Below are positions 63,830 to 64,000 of a stretch of 64,000 nt of DNA, in pieces. This DNA is from an uncultured Adlercreutzia sp. (lineage in GTDB: Bacteria; Actinomycetota; Coriobacteriia; Coriobacteriales; Eggerthellaceae). Where the stretch lies: contig NZ_CAUASN010000006.1 in the NCBI RefSeq assembly GCF_958431955.1, forward strand, positions 40,564 to 104,563. Direction: 5' to 3'. The notes below the pieces were generated by a model that was not told the origin of the DNA, searched no databases, and was given only the letters and a program-made list of their open reading frames with translations. A program made the position numbers and the translations under genes. Numbering within the stretch: the stretch's first letter is position 1; the number at the start of each line of letters is the position of its first letter.

Positions 63830-64000
63830 GGCACTTCCCTTCCCTCGCCTCTCGTTCGCAAAAGATCATCCTATCGCGCCCCGGCGCGCCGGCGTTACCT
63901 CTCCCGCGCATCACCACAGAGAAAGGAGATGCCGGGGCCGCCCCAACGTCCCGGGGCCGCCCGCGCGCATGCGCCGGGCGCGGGGGCACCCCCCCCCGGC

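Overview
The window is GC-rich, densely coding DNA that reads like a chromosome of the family Eggerthellaceae (Coriobacteriia; Eggerthella, Gordonibacter, Adlercreutzia and relatives). The evidence is the gene repertoire: many Tat-exported, lipobox-bearing flavoprotein reductases without haem domains, two DMSO-reductase-type molybdoenzyme operons with TorD chaperones, and several LuxR regulators whose N-terminal half is a polytopic membrane domain. The genus is not determined. I recognise no tRNA, rRNA, CRISPR array, transposase or integrase.

Layout. 0-9 kb: TetR regulator, membrane-anchored EEP hydrolase, PfpI-family protein, a membrane LuxR regulator tail-to-tail with a flavin reductase, and a DUF4160/DUF2442 pair. 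7.6-15.8 kb: molybdoenzyme operon 1 (catalytic subunit, four-cluster ferredoxin, TorD, radical SAM protein) with a divergent NrfD/DmsC-like anchor, GntR regulator and slipin. 15.9-16.9 kb: a HigBA-like toxin-antitoxin pair flanked by two copies of the slipin 3' end. 16.9-22.4 kb: molybdoenzyme operon 2 (no anchor gene) with a divergent LysR regulator. 22.5-28.6 kb: a fumarate-reductase-like flavoprotein, an aldo/keto reductase with iron-sulfur motifs, adenine deaminase and a gamma-Glu-GABA hydrolase-like amidotransferase. 28.8-48.9 kb: four flavin reductase genes, each divergent from its own membrane LuxR gene, interrupted by sfsA, an NhaC-type antiporter and a DUF3516 helicase. 49-64 kb: mainly housekeeping genes: a glycine riboswitch and AGCS symporter, SNF2 helicase, CxxCH lipoprotein, a restriction-modification pair, an operon of PDF-like protein, HelD and ABC exporter, a beta-propeller-like protein and a WalJ-type hydrolase.

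How it fits together. Most accessory genes serve anaerobic respiration: exported reductases would take electrons from the quinone pool to organic acceptors, each with a dedicated membrane-embedded regulator that probably senses the acceptor. Six exported flavoproteins are present. One keeps the fumarate-reductase catalytic residues; the other five share a different C-terminal signature, so their acceptors are probably not fumarate.

The most unusual structural signals are two cases where the 3' end of a housekeeping gene is duplicated, in frame to its stop codon, on the far side of accessory DNA (slipin around the toxin-antitoxin pair; helicase around a 7-kb block of two reductase/regulator modules). 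There is also a relic of a small gene that indicates the LuxR-reductase modules were duplicated as units, and a 153-bp element with perfect 26-bp inverted ends.
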